In this document: piece by piece, positions 16,393 to 23,671 of the stretch
Position numbering within the stretch: position 1 is the stretch's first letter
Layout of the letters: each line of letters opens with the position of its first letter
Virus record (IMG/VR): IMGVR_UViG_3300020439_002657
Span: 1-64,000 of that record
Source of the DNA: a virus
Reading direction: 5' to 3' (one strand)
DNA length: 64,000 nt
Notes under the pieces: generated by a model
Databases searched by the model: none
Seen by the model: the letters and a program-made list of their open reading frames with translations, nothing else
Told to the model about the DNA's origin: nothing
Program-made: the position numbers and the translations under genes

Positions 16393-17073
16393 ATGCGAGT
16401 TGTAGCGAATGTTGTTCTGGCACTCTGTATAACGGGATCTTCGATTCTGGCCCAGCCACCTGAAGTGGTGACTACAGACCGGATTTGTTCGGTCCTTGTC
16501 CCGATCATGGAGGAGAAGCGCGAGCTATCCGGCAAGGGCCTCAAGTTGCGCGCAGCAGAGGTCGCGAAGCAAGCCAATAAGGCCTTCTCTGATTTACTCA
16601 GGCCGGGAATTCGAATCAAGTCAACCAGGGAAAACCCTTTCCATTATTCAGGTAGCGGCGGGTTGGTTTTGAGGTGCGATGAGGCCTTTGGCTGGTATGT
16701 TGAAGCGGAGACAAGCTATAGTACTTTCTTTCCAGATCGTTTCTCCGCATCTGAACGAACAAGTCGGGCCGTTCAGATGAAATTGGAGGAATGGGCCTCA
16801 AGGGATGACGATTCGGTCCTGCGAGCTACTATAGAAGTGTTTGAAGTGGAGCTTGATAAGATAAGAGTCATCAACACGGAAGATGCGCATAGACTGAAAG
16901 CCAAGATTTTGTCCCTTGAAAGTGTACCGTCTGACGAGGCGAGTGATACCGGAGAGAGCAAAGAAAGAAAAGGGCCTGCGACTGTTACGGATATAATTGT
17001 TCGAATCCGCGCAGATAAGTACTCCAGCCAAGAGGAAATCGCGAAGGATCTGGAAAAGATTTCTACTCCCTAA
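16393..17073 (+). CDS. secreted protein of unknown function
   Basis: The 226-residue protein has a signal peptide (M-R-V-V-A-N-V-V-L-A-L, cleavage probably after A-Q near residue 21). The mature part is mixed and charged, with two Cys and a Lys/Glu-rich C-terminus. No family was recognised. It sits between the tape measure gene and the convergent tail chaperone genes, the second secreted product placed at a strand switch in this phage. A role in changing the lysogen's surface is a guess. Confidence 0.6.
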   Translation: MRVVANVVLALCITGSSILAQPPEVVTTDRICSVLVPIMEEKRELSGKGLKLRAAEVAKQANKAFSDLLRPGIRIKSTRENPFHYSGSGGLVLRCDEAFGWYVEAETSYSTFFPDRFSASERTSRAVQMKLEEWASRDDDSVLRATIEVFEVELDKIRVINTEDAHRLKAKILSLESVPSDEASDTGESKERKGPATVTDIIVRIRADKYSSQEEIAKDLEKISTP

Positions 17074-17426
17074 TCATCCCCCCTCAGCTGCTTCTGAAGG
17101 GCCTCCTTTTGCAGCTGTATCTTATTCAAGCCTTCCTGGACGGGATCAATTCCCGCCCGGGAGATACTGCTGGCCATGCCCTTCGGCAGGATTTCCAGGG
17201 GATTCTTGAGGGACTCTAACATTTGGAGACGCAGGGAAGCCTGGGCTCGATTGGTTATGCTGGACATGTCCCCCAGCAGGGACTCCGCCGCGATCAGGAA
17301 CCACTTCTGTTCCGGATACAGGTTGTCCAGTCCCTGGCTGGACGGGAGAGTTTTGTACCGGTTGAGGATGAACAGGTCCATCATTACGTCCGGGTTGTAC
17401 AGGTGTTTCTGTAGATCCTCCCCCAC
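17070..17426 (-). CDS. downstream half of the tail assembly chaperone (GT-type extension)
   Basis: This frame is open for 118 codons from a GTG and begins M-G-E-D-L-Q-K-H-L. It lies one frame off from the upstream chaperone frame and meets it at a run of nine A. The helical, charged sequence fits the T part of a G/GT chaperone pair, located between the tail tube gene and the tape measure gene. A minus-2 or plus-1 shift on the A run would join the two. A minus-1 shift would hit TAG at once. The GTG lacks a good ribosome binding site, which favours expression by frameshift. Confidence 0.6.
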   Translation of the reverse strand: MGEDLQKHLYNPDVMMDLFILNRYKTLPSSQGLDNLYPEQKWFLIAAESLLGDMSSITNRAQASLRLQMLESLKNPLEILPKGMASSISRAGIDPVQEGLNKIQLQKEALQKQLRGDD

Positions 17427-17760
17427 TATTTTTTTTTAACCCCGCATAGAACTCGGACTGCTTCTTGATGTATTGCTCATAGGCCTCTGTCACGAATTCC
17501 GGGTCTGGAAAGTCCATCCAGTCGGTTAGATTGGCCAGTGCGTCCGGTTTTTCTCGGATGGCAACGTTTAGGGTTTCTGCCATCAGGACGTATTGATAAG
17601 TCTGGTTCGGGATGCTCTGTAGCGGTTGGCCTTCGAGTCTTCGGGATACATTTAGATCGATGGCCAACTCTTCTTTGGGCAGCGGAATCAGCCCGAACAG
17701 AGTGTAGCCCTGGACGATGATTGTGAAGTCACGCTTTGGGTTCAGAATGTTCTGATGCAT
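17146..17760 (-). CDS. tail assembly chaperone (G-type) with open reading past the slip site
   Basis: The first ~106 residues (M-H-Q-N-I-L-N to A-G-L-K-K) are compact and mixed, as expected for a G-type tail assembly chaperone. After the A-run the same frame stays open for about 95 more codons, but that part is Pro/Gly/Gln-rich and looks like the shadow of the GT frame. The gene directly follows the tail tube gene (stop and start overlap as TAATG). Such chaperones coat the tape measure protein before tube polymerisation. Whether the real product ends with the Pro-rich tail, or mostly shifts, cannot be told from sequence. Confidence 0.6.
   Translation of the reverse strand: MHQNILNPKRDFTIIVQGYTLFGLIPLPKEELAIDLNVSRRLEGQPLQSIPNQTYQYVLMAETLNVAIREKPDALANLTDWMDFPDPEFVTEAYEQYIKKQSEFYAGLKKNSGGGSTETPVQPGRNDGPVHPQPVQNSPVQPGTGQPVSGTEVVPDRGGVPAGGHVQHNQSSPGFPASPNVRVPQESPGNPAEGHGQQYLPGGN
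17429..17437 (-). other. A9 slip site between the two chaperone frames
   Basis: On the minus strand the codons are TTA-AAA-AAA-AAT-AGT in the G frame. Moving two bases back or one forward enters the downstream 118-codon frame as ATA-GTG. A minus-2 shift is known for the Mu tail chaperone. RNA polymerase slippage or a homopolymer sequencing error are alternatives. Confidence 0.5.
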
Positions 17761-18194
17761 TAGTTATAGCCTTCCTTGTAGTCGATATCTCGGAGGACGA
17801 ACTGGCAACGTTGGCCAGACAGTTCATTGTTGGAGATGTTGAATCCCCTGGTGTTAATGTGCCCGATTGCAGTTGCCACGCGCTTTCCAGTGGACTTTTC
17901 GTTGAACTCCATGAAGAAGCCTGCCGAAGCGGCTGTTGGGGAGCTGGTGTCGATCGGTATTACGCCCTCCGTTCCCCTTTTAGTAAGGATGTGAAACTCC
18001 ATGGACAGGGTGCCATCCCAGCGGGTCGATTTGAACCCCCGTGGCTTCCAGTATCCGATGGCCTCCACTGGTTGCTGGTTTACGTTCTCTTCGATGTCGA
18101 CGTTCTTCCCGAATCCGACCGGGGATCCGTTCATCTTGATGGTTACATCACAGCCAGTGAGGACCTCTGGATTTTCAAGTTTGGGTGCTGGCAT
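17760..18194 (-). CDS. tail tube protein
   Basis: The 144-residue protein fits the myophage tail tube family in size and pattern. V-T-I-K-M-N-G-S-P-V-G near 17-27 and A-I-G-Y-W-K-P-R-G-F near 45-54 are followed by alternating beta strands to the end. It is directly downstream of the sheath gene, the standard order sheath-tube-chaperone. The start follows a good GGAGG ribosome binding site. It would polymerise as the inner tube through which DNA passes. Confidence 0.8.
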   Translation of the reverse strand: MPAPKLENPEVLTGCDVTIKMNGSPVGFGKNVDIEENVNQQPVEAIGYWKPRGFKSTRWDGTLSMEFHILTKRGTEGVIPIDTSSPTAASAGFFMEFNEKSTGKRVATAIGHINTRGFNISNNELSGQRCQFVLRDIDYKEGYN

Positions 18195-18222
18195 TTATTA
18201 TTCCTCCAGTGGCTACAGGGCC

Positions 18223-19998
18223 TTATGATTGCGCGCTCCCCCGGACAACGTCCAGATTGAGCAGGCTGAAAATGTAATCGAGCGACGTGACGAGCTTCCC
18301 GTCCGGGAACTCGAAGTAGATTGCGTTGCCGTCGCGCCTGATAAGGAAGTCGCGTCTCCAGGCAGGCTGGCCGGTATATACGTTCCGGGTTAGCCAGCCG
18401 AAATTCCGGACGTAGTCCTGGTCGAATTTCAGCTCGATGAAAGTGCGAATGTCTGAATCCGTGAGAGTCGTTCCGAAGGCATCTGGATCGGTTGGCACTT
18501 CGCCGAGAAAGGCATCCTGGAGAGATTCTCGCAGGTCTTTGTTCAGTGCGAGCGCCGTGCAGGTAGTTGAAGCTTTGTTCAGAATCTGATTCGTTGCCTG
18601 ATAGGTGGTGACATCAGATGTGATCTTAAAAGGACCATTGTTCGGTTTGCGATCCACAACAAGGCCCCCGGACCGGATGGCTCTGCGGATGTCCCCGGTT
18701 CCAGGGATCTCGGGCGCATCTTCAATGTTCAGATCCTTGTAGAGGGCGGATTCCCGCATGTTTGAGGATGCTTTGATTGCATTGTGGATTACTGCCAGGA
18801 GCCATCCATCATAGGTTTTGGTGGTGATACCGTCTGCCCCTCGAACAGTTACCGGGGAAAGGCCGTAGACCATGTATTCACTGTTGATCTGCTTTGCGTT
18901 GTCGCAACGGATAGTGAAATCATCGGTACGGTCAGCACCGAATCCTCCGAACCGTTCATCGGCTCCTTCCGGTCCGTTGGACTTGATGATGAAATCCGTG
19001 AGATAAGCCCCGGCACCTTGATTGGTGGAACAGAGGTTGATGAAGAAGCCTCGAACCTTCTCCAGCATATCGATTGCATCTGTATAGTCTGTGGGCTGGG
19101 CTGCAGTCGATGCGCCACCCGAGAGGTATACGAATCCCACGGTGTCAGCCAGGGGCTTCCTGGCTCCGGTAATCTCCAATTCGACGTTTCCGAGATTGAA
19201 TAATGCCTGCGCCTGGCGATAAAGGAGAGCCTTTACCACGGCCCCTGCCTTGGCATCGACTCCACTTACATGGTCCAGGTTTCTGGTAAGAATATCCGGT
19301 GAGCTGTCGACAACGGCATTGTAACCGGCCATCGAATTGATGCGGACGGCCAGGTCGGCCAGGGTTGGAACGCTATCGACCGGAATATCAAGGTTTTCGG
19401 TCCCATCGGTCTGGCCGGTGAGAGTTGTTGTAAGGTTGGATCCATCAAAGGAAAGCTCTGCTGTGGTAGCATCTCCGCTGTATGTGATTGTAATATCCTG
19501 GGCATCGAGGCCGGTTGCGGATTGAATACCGTTGGAGTCGCCGACCTCTACTGAGTCGCCTGCAGCCGAGATCCTGATTCGAGACTCATTGCCCCGGGGA
19601 CCGGGAGTAACATACTTAGCGGAGTATTGGGACGCAGCAGTGTTATCCAGACTTGCGGACGCCCTGGTATTGACCGCCAGATTCAGTGCTCGAATAAGCA
19701 ACGGACCACCGGCGAACCTGCTATCCCTGGAAGGAGAGAAGGCAGCTTTGATGGCATCGAGGAGCGGACCGGAAACCAGAACCTGCTTGGCTTCCTCAAA
19801 GGAAGTGAATTCCATCACCCGTTTGAGCATGGGGAGGCTGGTATCCAGAGCATTCCAGCCGTTGTTCGCTTCGCCGATTAGTATTTGCGTATTGAAGTCC
19901 GGAGAGATCCCGCCGGACTGTGGTTTGGCGCGGAATGCGGAGTAAGATCCTGGAACAATGAATCCGCGTCCCAAAAATTCTACTGTTCTTGTTGGCAT
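18223..19998 (-). CDS. tail sheath protein
   Basis: The 591-residue protein matches the contractile tail sheath pattern. An N-terminal P-G-S-Y-S segment precedes F-N-T-Q-I-L-I-G-E-A, then a variable Gly/Ser/Thr-rich insertion (about 110-230). The conserved C-terminal half has D-A-P-E-I-P-G-T-G-D-I-R-R-A-I-R-S-G and the C-terminal F-I-E-L-K-F-D-Q-D-Y-V. Its presence shows that the virion is a myophage. Contraction of the sheath drives the tube through the host envelope. It sits between the small 73-residue gene and the tail tube. Confidence 0.88.
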   Translation of the reverse strand: MPTRTVEFLGRGFIVPGSYSAFRAKPQSGGISPDFNTQILIGEANNGWNALDTSLPMLKRVMEFTSFEEAKQVLVSGPLLDAIKAAFSPSRDSRFAGGPLLIRALNLAVNTRASASLDNTAASQYSAKYVTPGPRGNESRIRISAAGDSVEVGDSNGIQSATGLDAQDITITYSGDATTAELSFDGSNLTTTLTGQTDGTENLDIPVDSVPTLADLAVRINSMAGYNAVVDSSPDILTRNLDHVSGVDAKAGAVVKALLYRQAQALFNLGNVELEITGARKPLADTVGFVYLSGGASTAAQPTDYTDAIDMLEKVRGFFINLCSTNQGAGAYLTDFIIKSNGPEGADERFGGFGADRTDDFTIRCDNAKQINSEYMVYGLSPVTVRGADGITTKTYDGWLLAVIHNAIKASSNMRESALYKDLNIEDAPEIPGTGDIRRAIRSGGLVVDRKPNNGPFKITSDVTTYQATNQILNKASTTCTALALNKDLRESLQDAFLGEVPTDPDAFGTTLTDSDIRTFIELKFDQDYVRNFGWLTRNVYTGQPAWRRDFLIRRDGNAIYFEFPDGKLVTSLDYIFSLLNLDVVRGSAQS

Positions 19999-20219
19999 TA
20001 CTTACCTCTCCAGAGTTCGGCCCATACGGCTTCGAAGTCCTTGCGGGATCCGCAACGGGCGCGGAATACTTCCTTTACTTTGGCCGGGATCGGACCTTTT
20101 TTCTTTTCAAGGTCCGTCAGGAATTGCTCCATGGGCGGGTATTTGCGCCGCTTCGCTGTTTGCTTCGCAGGTTCCCTGGGTTTGTCCTGCGCCTGCTCCG
20201 CCTTCTGCTCACTGGCCAT
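19998..20219 (-). CDS. small basic protein before the sheath gene
   Basis: From the ATG at 20219 (with AAGGAG upstream) this encodes 73 residues: a Lys/Gln/Glu-rich N-terminus, then a helical domain ending F-E-A-V-W-A-E-L-W-R-G-K. It overlaps the upstream gene by 11 bases and the sheath start by one base. No family was recognised. Confidence 0.6.
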   Translation of the reverse strand: MASEQKAEQAQDKPREPAKQTAKRRKYPPMEQFLTDLEKKKGPIPAKVKEVFRARCGSRKDFEAVWAELWRGK

Positions 20220-20985
20220 TGGATTCTCCTTGAACGACGCTGTGCCCAGCATCGAAGTCGAATAGCCCTCGGGTCTTGAAAACCGTGCGGCTATCTTCCA
20301 TGTGTATATCAAAGCCGGTAATATCGGGGAAGAGGTGGGCTGGCTTTTTGCGGAAGACTCTGCGCGGTTGGCGGAGTTTGACCGGAATCTCGAATCCCCA
20401 GACGGGGCTTGCGAATTGGTTCGAGGTAATGTTCACCTCATGGGTTTCATCGATATCAACCTTGACTCCGGGGAATGCCTCCATGATATCCTGGGCCATC
20501 GGAGCCATCAGCGATTCGACCGTTTCATAGAGTATGCGGAGAGTAGGGCGCCCTGCACCTCCGGATGTGAAGCCAGCAATGATGACTTCAGATTGAACCA
20601 TGTGCAGCCAGGTTTCGACGATGTCGGCTTCACCGAGTTCCTCTGCCGCAGCCTCCGGAGCTGCACGGGATTCACGTGGAAGGGAGGAAGTGTAGTTATG
20701 AAGGGCGGCCCGAAAACGATCGGTAGGCTTAAAACGGCGGAAATTGTGCCCTATATAGTCTTCTCGAATATCTCTGGTCCACTCCACCCCAACTCGGGGA
20801 AAATTGCGGTCGAATCCGGACTCAGAAATCCCTTCAACAAACAGTGGGTGGCCATTGATTACAGGCGCATCTACGTTGCGTGTTCGAAGTCCGGTCAGAG
20901 GCAAATTGCCCTGGAGCCAGAGCTTCACCGTATTCTCGGGCGGAGCAATATGAACGGTCAGAATTGTGGGGCGGGGATCGGCCAC
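20209..20985 (-). CDS. tail completion or terminator candidate
   Basis: The 258-residue protein begins at a GTG (M-A-D-P-R-P-T-I-L-T-V) and opens the sheath-tube operon, a usual place for tail terminator or neck proteins. It contains aromatic and Arg-rich segments and no enzymatic motif. A CCGATA box lies exactly 25 bases before the GTG, which supports this non-ATG start. No family was recognised. Confidence 0.5.
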   Translation of the reverse strand: MADPRPTILTVHIAPPENTVKLWLQGNLPLTGLRTRNVDAPVINGHPLFVEGISESGFDRNFPRVGVEWTRDIREDYIGHNFRRFKPTDRFRAALHNYTSSLPRESRAAPEAAAEELGEADIVETWLHMVQSEVIIAGFTSGGAGRPTLRILYETVESLMAPMAQDIMEAFPGVKVDIDETHEVNITSNQFASPVWGFEIPVKLRQPRRVFRKKPAHLFPDITGFDIHMEDSRTVFKTRGLFDFDAGHSVVQGESNGQ

Positions 20986-21010
20986 GCTCTGATTGTGGGC
21001 CTTTCCTGAT

Positions 21011-21016
21011 TATCGG
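21011..21016 (-). promoter_or_regulatory. late-promoter motif CCGATA for the sheath-tube operon
   Basis: ACCGATAA on the minus strand, 25 bases before the GTG at 20985. It matches sigma-28 minus-10 GCCGATAA in seven of eight positions. Confidence 0.75.
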
Positions 21017-21056
21017 TCACGAATGAAGCTCTCCAAGGGCTCTGTAAAAAAGACTG

Positions 21057-21085
21057 TTTACGGAGTGCCCTGTCATTGTTAGAAT
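21057..21085 (+). promoter_or_regulatory. promoter with leaderless start for the small HTH gene
   Basis: TTTACG (21057-21062) and TAGAAT (21080-21085) are 17 bases apart. The ATG at 21093 begins about where transcription would start, so the mRNA may be leaderless. GTAAA and TTTAC half-sites flank and overlap the minus-35. Confidence 0.55.
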
Positions 21086-21092
21086 TGTCTCG

Positions 21093-21347
21093 ATGGATGA
21101 TCTGGACAAGATCCTGAAAGAAGTCGATGCTACAGAGCGAAAGCTGGCGTCTCTGCGGACTCGCCTGCAAGAATGGATTACCGTTCACCTGGAACCATAC
21201 TCGACCCGTGAGGCGGCAGATCGTCTGGGTGTATCTCATGCATATATCCAGAACCTTCGTCGCGGGGAAGGCTCCGCAAAGGGGAAACTTCGAACCTCTA
21301 CAATGGTCCAAATCGCAGAAAAAATTCGCGCCGTTGATACAGTGTAA
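21093..21347 (+). CDS. small helix-turn-helix regulator
   Basis: The 84-residue protein has an N-terminal amphipathic helix (about 1-35). A Cro/CI-like helix-turn-helix follows (about 39-60, S-T-R-E-A-A-D-R-L-G-V-S-H-A-Y-I-Q-N-L). It probably represses its own operon: GTAAA/TTTAC half-sites occur at both promoters that flank the gene. It is placed in the middle of the virion genes on the plus strand, away from the immunity region at 50.5 kb. Confidence 0.7.
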   Translation: MDDLDKILKEVDATERKLASLRTRLQEWITVHLEPYSTREAADRLGVSHAYIQNLRRGEGSAKGKLRTSTMVQIAEKIRAVDTV

Positions 21348-21385
21348 AATTTACTGTTGACAACCGTTTCCGGTTCGCCTATCTT
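21344..21385 (+). promoter_or_regulatory. consensus promoter with adjacent GTAAA palindrome
   Basis: TTGACA (21357-21362), a 17-base spacer and TATCTT (21380-21385) form a near-consensus promoter for the next gene. The palindrome GTAAA-A-TTTAC (21344-21354) ends just before the minus-35 and is a good operator candidate for the upstream HTH protein. Confidence 0.7.
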
Positions 21386-21404
21386 ATTCTTGTGGGAGGA
21401 TCTG

Positions 21405-21734
21405 ATGGCAGAAAGCAGCGACAGTCGAAATTTGGTTCATCTCCGAAACTATAGCGCCAAGCGTGTGTTTTGGAGCGATGACGATGCACGATGGCTCAAG
21501 AGGCATCCAGGGACAAGCCATACCGTCGCTTCCGCGATTTTTGAAGTGTCCGAGATAACCGGTCGGCGAAGGATTGATATTCTAAGGAATCCGAGTCGTG
21601 AGGAGTTTGCTCTGGTGATGCATATTGCCATGAACCTGCCCATAATGATTAAGTCCCTGAAGTGGGAGGGGACTGAGTACGATCTGAGTGAGGTGGAAAA
21701 GTATGAAAGCCGAGAGTACAAAGTCGAAAGTTAG
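21405..21734 (+). CDS. small protein of unknown function, regulator operon
   Basis: From the ATG at 21405 (GGAGG upstream) the product has 109 residues, mostly helical, with a basic middle (S-E-I-T-G-R-R-R-I-D-I-L-R). It has its own near-consensus promoter and is probably expressed in the lysogen. It overlaps the next gene by 32 bases. No family was recognised; a maintenance or superinfection-related role is only a guess from its promoter. Confidence 0.55.
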   Translation: MAESSDSRNLVHLRNYSAKRVFWSDDDARWLKRHPGTSHTVASAIFEVSEITGRRRIDILRNPSREEFALVMHIAMNLPIMIKSLKWEGTEYDLSEVEKYESREYKVES

Positions 21735-22137
21735 GGTTTCCGGTAGATATTTCCGAGAGAAAATCGAGAGGCTCTTTCTGCGAATCCATGAGGCCGGGAA
21801 ACGGACTATGAAGTTGACCGAATCGGAGCGAGCCGTCCGCTTGATCCAGAACAGTCTGGACAGAGACTTCAAAGAGGGATTCCGGAAGCGTGAGCATGGC
21901 CAGGACGCATACCAGATTGCAGAAGCGCACCAGGCCAAAATTGCTGACCAGATTCAGGCGGAGCAGGATGCCCAGGAGGCGGAGTATCTGGCCGAAGTGA
22001 TCGAAGTGCTGAGGGAAACTCTGTCTGCTGCAGAGATGCGCAAAGCGGAGATCGACAGCGGTAGAGGCACAGTGCTATTTCTGGAACGCAGGCGCCATCT
22101 GGCCGAAGCCCAGGCAAGAATCCAGAAAGCAGTGTAG
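21703..22137 (+). CDS. helical coiled-coil protein of unknown function
   Basis: The 144-residue product is strongly charged and almost wholly helical, rich in Ala, Glu, Gln and Arg, and likely forms a coiled coil (about 60-144). The start at 21703 is preferred because GAGGTGG precedes it. It ends 23 bases before the convergent late gene. No family was recognised. Confidence 0.55.
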   Translation: MKAESTKSKVRVSGRYFREKIERLFLRIHEAGKRTMKLTESERAVRLIQNSLDRDFKEGFRKREHGQDAYQIAEAHQAKIADQIQAEQDAQEAEYLAEVIEVLRETLSAAEMRKAEIDSGRGTVLFLERRRHLAEAQARIQKAV

Positions 22138-22160
22138 CCGTGGGTCGGGCTTTCTTGATT

Positions 22161-23621
22161 TCAGGCCTCGTTGAAGGTTTCGATGCGGGATTTGAGGATC
22201 TGCACTCCATCTGGTCGAAACCCGAGCGGCCGGGACTTCGCGAAGGCCAGTTCATCGAAAGTGAAATCCTGGAAAATTCCGTTGGCCATCATGACCTTCA
22301 ATCCGTCCTCCAGTTTCTGAACCACTTTTCCTATTTGGTTGCGGACTCTGGATTTCGGGTTGGTGATTTGCACTATATCGCCAGCTTCGGCGGCATCAAT
22401 GCTTGCATTAGGTCCTTTTCGTTTTCGCTGCTCCTGGGCGCGCTTTTCAAAATCCTCATGCCGCTGCTGGACAACAGCATGATCTTCGGCGGGTTTTGCG
22501 GCCATGGGCTTCTTGGATGGTATGCCACCACGCTGGGGGGCCATCGGACGCTTTTCTGAACCTGATCCGGGCTTTTTGGGGACTTGTCCACTTTGCTCTT
22601 TTTTTACCGGGCGAGGGCGAGGGCCAGGGCTTTCGTCCGGACGAACCCAGACCGTCTGCCGGTGGCCTGCCTGATTGGTGATGACCTTCTTAACCAGACC
22701 CTGCCGGTTCCCGGCCTTGAATACCGCGAGCATTCGGCCCAGGTTGGATTTCAGATTCAATCGTTCGGCCAACCGCTTGCGAAAACCGAGATTCTTCCGG
22801 ATTCTCTTCCTCACCTTGCTCATCGGAGTATCTGGATCCCGGTCTATGTTGGTTGGGTAGCGGGTCTTGATGTTCTCGAAGTCATCGAGACGAGTTTCAA
22901 ATGCTTCGCGGGTATCTTCTTCACTGTCTTCCAGCAATTTGTCTAAACGTTCATCGATCTGATCATGACGGTCCCCAACTTTCTCCCAGATCAGGTCGTG
23001 CAGGTCCGTTTGCTTGTCGTCGATAGTCTCCTTTTCGATTTCTATCTCATCCTCCGCTGCGGATTCAGCATCGTCCTCATCCTCGTATTCGGAGCCGACC
23101 ATCTTCCGATGCTTTTCCATTATTTGATTGTAGCGGTGCCCACCTTCTTCGAGTGAAGCCATGCGCTCATCAAGCTTCTTCAGTGCGTCAGCATATTTGG
23201 CGTTTATTTGGGTTTCGTGATGGTCCTTTAGATACTGGCGGACCTGATCCAAGTAATCCTCGGCACGGCGCCGGGCACGACTTCCAACTTGTTCGGCCTT
23301 TACGCTATGGAATATCAGGCGCTTCTCCGCCTCTTTAAGTTCATGCTTGTAATATTCCGAATCGGGGTGTTCGCTCAGTTTGCTCTTGATCCCATCGATC
23401 CGAGACTTCAGATCTTCCATGGCGAAGCGGTGCTCGCGGGCCTTCTCGTCTGCGGGAGCCATCCGCTTCGTGAGCTTGTCCAGGTGCTTCCGGACATCTT
23501 TTTTGACTTCCTTCCACCCTTGCGGCGTTTTCATATAATCGCCATTCGCCCAATGGTGGATTTCTCCCAGGGCTGCACCACGCGCTTTTAGTATTTCAAT
23601 AAGGCTTTCAAGACCAAACAT
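22161..23621 (-). CDS. putative internal virion protein carrying the shared basic module
   Basis: The 486-residue protein has a long acidic coiled coil (about 35-250). The shared basic module follows (about 300-330; core L-V-K-K-V-I-T-N-Q-A-G-H-R-Q-T-V-W-V), then a Lys/Pro-rich linker. A small C-terminal domain begins A-G-D-I-V-Q-I-T-N-P, like a KOW-type beta barrel. An N-terminal W-A-N-G-D-Y-M-K-T stretch resembles short motifs seen in phage polyproteins. The same module occurs in the two genes upstream in this strand block. A packaged internal head protein is the working idea. The region 23-25 bases before the start (CCGCAT) only partly resembles the late motif. Confidence 0.45.
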   Translation of the reverse strand: MFGLESLIEILKARGAALGEIHHWANGDYMKTPQGWKEVKKDVRKHLDKLTKRMAPADEKAREHRFAMEDLKSRIDGIKSKLSEHPDSEYYKHELKEAEKRLIFHSVKAEQVGSRARRRAEDYLDQVRQYLKDHHETQINAKYADALKKLDERMASLEEGGHRYNQIMEKHRKMVGSEYEDEDDAESAAEDEIEIEKETIDDKQTDLHDLIWEKVGDRHDQIDERLDKLLEDSEEDTREAFETRLDDFENIKTRYPTNIDRDPDTPMSKVRKRIRKNLGFRKRLAERLNLKSNLGRMLAVFKAGNRQGLVKKVITNQAGHRQTVWVRPDESPGPRPRPVKKEQSGQVPKKPGSGSEKRPMAPQRGGIPSKKPMAAKPAEDHAVVQQRHEDFEKRAQEQRKRKGPNASIDAAEAGDIVQITNPKSRVRNQIGKVVQKLEDGLKVMMANGIFQDFTFDELAFAKSRPLGFRPDGVQILKSRIETFNEA

Positions 23622-23671
23622 ACAGGGTAACCCAATCCATCAATTATGCGGATGAATCCATCGTAGTGGGC

